Source: Flavobacteriales bacterium
Lineage (GTDB): Bacteria; Bacteroidota; Bacteroidia; Flavobacteriales_D; Crocinitomicaceae
Direction of reading: 5' to 3'
DNA: 35,423 nt
NCBI GenBank assembly: GCA_947476955.1
Contig: CANJSS010000015.1
Span: forward strand, 1-35,423
The translations under genes and the position numbers were made by a program. Below are positions 32,433 to 35,423 of the stretch, in pieces. Under the pieces are notes generated by a model that searched no databases, was not told the origin of the DNA, and saw only the letters and a program-made list of their open reading frames with translations. Numbering within the stretch: the first letter of the stretch is position 1; each line of letters opens with the position of its first letter.

Positions 32433-34286
32433 GTGCGGATTTCTTTGGTGGCATTTATTATTCTCTCCTCCTTTTTTTTATATTCATTAGCATATAACCC
32501 ACTTGTTACTTCCGATGATGCCTTAAATGTTTTGATGGCATATGATTACCAAATTCCACCTGATTTCTATTGCTGGGGGCAAGATAGAGGAGGAACAATT
32601 ATTCCATTAATCAGTCAATTTTTTATACACGTATTAAATCTCAGTCCGATTCTTTCTGTTTCGCTAAGTAATTATCTCCTTTTAACACTTGGTTTCATTG
32701 GCTTCTCTAAATTATTCAAACAGCCGTTTACCCTAATAATTTTTGCTGTACTTTGGTTTTTTCCGTACGAAAGATTCATAAATATTTTATCGTTTCCAAT
32801 TGGAATGAGCTATAGTTTGATTGGCTTTTCTATTTATTTTTTAGATCGCTTACTGCACAAAAAGGACCTAAACAACTTTTCAAAACACTTTCATCTATTG
32901 GTTGCGATTGGTCTATGGGGATTGGCAATTTGGACTTCTGATCTAGCATTTTTTACGGTTCTGCTTTTGGCATTTACTGTGTTATTTTATTCTATGAATC
33001 AAAAAATAGAACATTTTCCAAAAAAGCTTTTTTCCCTTTATACCTCTTTAGGAATCGCAGCGGTAACTTTTCTTATTTTGAAATTGAAAACCTATGCTAC
33101 AGGTATAACAGAAAATTTTCAACAGTTCAATACAGCGGAACAAATTGGACAAAGTATTCGAATAGTGCTACTGGATTGCATAAACGTATTATCCTTTCAT
33201 GAGGATAATTTCCTTATTTCTCTTGGAGCTTGGATAATTCTTTTGATTTTAATTCTCCTTTTGGGAATTCTTGTACTGTATTACAAATCTATTTTTTCGT
33301 TAAAAAATCCGTGGAAATTATTTTTAATAAGTGATTTTTTTGCTGTTCTAGTCATAATTTTTCTGGCACATTGGGTACTGTTAAATAATATGGGACGGTG
33401 GTATTTTGTTGCACCTTATATTTCAGGACTGCTTTTGGGGTTGTTTCTTTTGGATTCTTATGTTGAGAAAATGGGAAAATCCCTAAAAGCCATTTGTGTT
33501 TTCTGCGTTATAATCTTAGGAGTAACACCAATCTACACTTCTTTACGTGCAAACAATTGGCAATATACATCTATGCGTTCTAAGATTTTAGAACTAAATA
33601 AATTAGGGAAAATTGGAATCATTGGTGATTATTGGGACGCTTACCGGTGCTCTATTGCGAATCCTGAAAACATTAAAAGTACGCCACACGAAAGTGAAGA
33701 CATAAAAAATACAGCTAGAATTTTAGAGGTTTTTAGGCAGCCGAAAATCTATGTGAGCAGAGATATGTGGTTCGATACATTCCCGGATAGCATGCAACAA
33801 TTTGGTGTAATGCTCTATAAATATTCGGATGAATTTTTTCTAGGTGGCTCAAATCTATGCGCGTACAAACCAAAGAAACTTGCTAAAATTTACACCTTGG
33901 GTGATTTGAAATTTGATTCTACGGTTTTAGACAAAACTACTTCTTCGCTTAAGGTCAATCCAGATGACAAAAAACTTATAAATAGGCACCTTGTTTATGG
34001 GCCGGATATTTCATTGGTTCCAGGAACATATCGCGTTCGATTCTTCTGCTCCAGCGCTGGATTACCAAAAGCTAGCAAGCCATTAACGATAGATATTTCG
34101 TCAGGATTTGGGCAAAAATCCTTGTTTCTAAAGGATATAGAACATGCAGAATTAGTTCAGGGGAAACAATATGTTACATGTACTTTTACCATTGAAAACC
34201 TGGAGCAACATGTCGAATTTCGATTGCTCTATTCTGGTTTTAATCCAATAGAATTTAAACAACTGGAAGTTTTCCAATTAAAGTAA
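32433..34286 (+). CDS. Multi-helix membrane protein with GT-C-like N-terminus and soluble C-terminal domain
   Basis: This 617-aa protein starts at a GTG (32433); no in-frame ATG exists back to the stop at 32346-32348. About nine to ten helices occupy residues 1-370, and the loop after helix one carries TSDDALNVLMAYDY, reminiscent of the acidic loop in GT-C glycosyltransferases, with GRWYFVAPYISG later. Residues about 375-617 are soluble and beta-rich (GTYRVRFFCSS, then VEFRLLYSGFN), resembling a carbohydrate-binding or lipoprotein-like beta-sandwich. The topology suggests the C-terminal domain is periplasmic. It could transfer a sugar from a polyprenyl-phosphate donor, but no family is recognised with confidence. 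Confidence 0.75.
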   Translation: MRISLVAFIILSSFFLYSLAYNPLVTSDDALNVLMAYDYQIPPDFYCWGQDRGGTIIPLISQFFIHVLNLSPILSVSLSNYLLLTLGFIGFSKLFKQPFTLIIFAVLWFFPYERFINILSFPIGMSYSLIGFSIYFLDRLLHKKDLNNFSKHFHLLVAIGLWGLAIWTSDLAFFTVLLLAFTVLFYSMNQKIEHFPKKLFSLYTSLGIAAVTFLILKLKTYATGITENFQQFNTAEQIGQSIRIVLLDCINVLSFHEDNFLISLGAWIILLILILLLGILVLYYKSIFSLKNPWKLFLISDFFAVLVIIFLAHWVLLNNMGRWYFVAPYISGLLLGLFLLDSYVEKMGKSLKAICVFCVIILGVTPIYTSLRANNWQYTSMRSKILELNKLGKIGIIGDYWDAYRCSIANPENIKSTPHESEDIKNTARILEVFRQPKIYVSRDMWFDTFPDSMQQFGVMLYKYSDEFFLGGSNLCAYKPKKLAKIYTLGDLKFDSTVLDKTTSSLKVNPDDKKLINRHLVYGPDISLVPGTYRVRFFCSSAGLPKASKPLTIDISSGFGQKSLFLKDIEHAELVQGKQYVTCTFTIENLEQHVEFRLLYSGFNPIEFKQLEVFQLK

Positions 34287-34317
34287 ATTTCACAGAAATC
34301 AAAAAGTGAACGCCAAA

Positions 34318-35423
34318 TTATAAAACGATATTCACGATTTTACCTGGAACAACAATTACTTTCTTCGGCAGTTTTCCTTCCAACCATTTTTGTGCTTCAG
34401 TATTGGAAAGAACCGCTTCTTCTACTTCTTTTGCGGACAAATTTGTTGGCAATTCAATTTTAAGGCGCATTTTACCGTTAAAAGAAACCGGATAAGAATA
34501 AGCCGCTTCCACCAAATAAATTTCATTGAATTTTGGGAATGAGGCATAATTAATTTCACCCGCAGTATTTCCTAATTTCACCCATAATTCTTCACAAATA
34601 TGAGGAGCGTAGGGAGACAATAGGATAATAAGTTCTTGTAAAACTAAACGATTGTTGCATTTTTGTTCTGTCAACTCATTCACACAAATCATAAAATTAG
34701 AAACACCCGTATTAAAGGAAAAACGATCTAGATCGTCCGTCATTTTTTTGATTGTTCGGTGGAGTGTTTTCAAAGAGTCTTTACCAGCTGGTTCTCCAGA
34801 AAGATGTGCTTGACCATTTTCATCGATATTGAACAATCGCCATAATTTGCGCAAGAAGTTATGTACGCCATTGATTCCTTTTGTGTCCCATGGTTTACTT
34901 TGTTCCAAAGGTCCCAAGAACATTTCATACATGCGCAAGGTATCCGCACCAAATTTTTCTACCAATTCATCCGGCGTTTGCACGTTCAATTTTGATTTTG
35001 ACATTTTCTCTACTTCTGAACCACATAGATAACTGTCATCATTTTCTTTTAAAAATATAGATTCATTAAACTCACTATGATATGGATCCGTCTTAGCCAA
35101 ATCTATATTTAATATTTCTCCATCAACATAATTGATGTTCACATGAACTTGATTTACAAAATAAGTTACTTTACTAAAATCAATTTCGCTGTTTACCGAT
35201 TGAATACATTGGTTGATTTTCTCAGTGAATTCTCCTTTAATGCCATGAACAATTTCGTTTCTATATGATTTACTAACATAAATGAACCTTGCCGGAAGTT
35301 TTAAGTTTTCAATTCCAACACTTCCAATATGAAGTCTATATGCAAATCGGCTATTTCCCAAAATCATCCCTTGGTTGATCATTTTTGCGAATGGCTCCTC
35401 AAACGAAATGTATCCTTGGTCGA
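34318..35423 (-). CDS. leuS: Leucyl-tRNA synthetase, C-terminal part (5' end outside window)
   Basis: LeuRS charges tRNA-Leu with leucine in the cytoplasm. The frame is open to the window edge, giving 368 codons of the expected total of roughly 900-950. The visible N-terminal part begins DQGYISFEEPFAKMINQGMI, a LeuRS-specific segment, and the KMSKSKLN catalytic motif follows near SEVEKMSKS. Then come the anticodon-binding helical domain (GADTLRMYEMFLGPLEQSKPW, then LSPYAPHICEELW) and the C-terminal domain ending KVIVVPGKIVNIVL. An internal Met at 35382 is not the start. It converges with the gene at 32433-34286, with 31 nt between stops. Confidence 0.97.
   Translation of the reverse strand, partial: DQGYISFEEPFAKMINQGMILGNSRFAYRLHIGSVGIENLKLPARFIYVSKSYRNEIVHGIKGEFTEKINQCIQSVNSEIDFSKVTYFVNQVHVNINYVDGEILNIDLAKTDPYHSEFNESIFLKENDDSYLCGSEVEKMSKSKLNVQTPDELVEKFGADTLRMYEMFLGPLEQSKPWDTKGINGVHNFLRKLWRLFNIDENGQAHLSGEPAGKDSLKTLHRTIKKMTDDLDRFSFNTGVSNFMICVNELTEQKCNNRLVLQELIILLSPYAPHICEELWVKLGNTAGEINYASFPKFNEIYLVEAAYSYPVSFNGKMRLKIELPTNLSAKEVEEAVLSNTEAQKWLEGKLPKKVIVVPGKIVNIVL

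Noticed and set aside
1-35423. CRISPR array, integrase, transposase, phage or defence genes
   Set aside because: I saw no spaced identical repeats, no terminal inverted repeats flanking a recombinase, and no such protein motifs in any frame.

Overview
The window is an AT-rich stretch of ordinary-looking chromosome from a member of the Bacteroidota, most likely Flavobacteriales and possibly near Crocinitomicaceae/Fluviicola (the family guess is weak). The evidence is: an FtsX-DUF3098-UppP-TruB-QueA gene string, a CtaB-CoxIII-CoxIII-CoxIV-Sco-Sco-DUF420 oxidase cluster, a DUF3108 protein, RCC1/Ig-repeat secreted proteins, few Shine-Dalgarno sequences, and several TTTG/TTG-N20-TAnnTTTG promoters, the form used by the Bacteroidota primary sigma factor. 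No phage, insertion sequence, CRISPR array, integrase or toxin cassette is visible.

Layout. 1-2750 (minus): the 5' part of a large secreted RCC1-like/Ig-repeat surface protein, preceded by a small secreted partner. 3176-6023 (minus): pth, a tandem-GNAT-like protein and a YqhD-type alcohol dehydrogenase, the last two sharing stop and start bases. 6086-8731 (minus): an energy-transducing operon exbB / 4-TM protein / exbD / exbD ending at a strong terminator, with tRNA-Ser(GGA) upstream. 9098-12773 (minus): ansA, tatD, a beta-barrel-like protein and galE. 12813-13460 (plus): a one-TM protein and a DUF2141 protein. 13495-16207 (minus): ppk1 and a lipoprotein. 16305-18092 (plus): an MBL-fold hydrolase and a GT4 glycosyltransferase. 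18089-23416 (minus): the oxidase assembly/subunit operon, which has CoxIII, CoxIV and assembly factors but no subunit I or II. 23670-24389 (plus): a GT2 glycosyltransferase. 24457-28302 (minus): ftsX, DUF3098, uppP, truB and queA (cell division, undecaprenyl-phosphate recycling, tRNA modification). 28802-30598 (plus): lepA. 30724-32329 (minus): a small acidic-tailed protein, a small CxxC protein and a DUF3108 protein. 32433-34286 (plus): a GT-C-like membrane protein. 34318-end (minus): the 3' part of leuS.

The most unusual content is in the oxidase cluster. Both adjacent CoxIII paralogues carry a large soluble insertion between the third and fourth membrane helices, on the predicted periplasmic side. 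Each insertion contains an internal duplication; in the second paralogue it is an ungapped 57-residue tandem repeat. One of the two adjacent Sco-like proteins keeps the CxxxC pair but has Tyr where its neighbour has the copper-binding His. Together these suggest a periplasmic elaboration of the terminal oxidase and its copper/thiol assembly route. Other points of interest are a hairpin in the divergent ftsX-lepA spacer that no annotated gene explains, and a pair of divergent promoters that nearly touch the start codons of galE and its neighbour.
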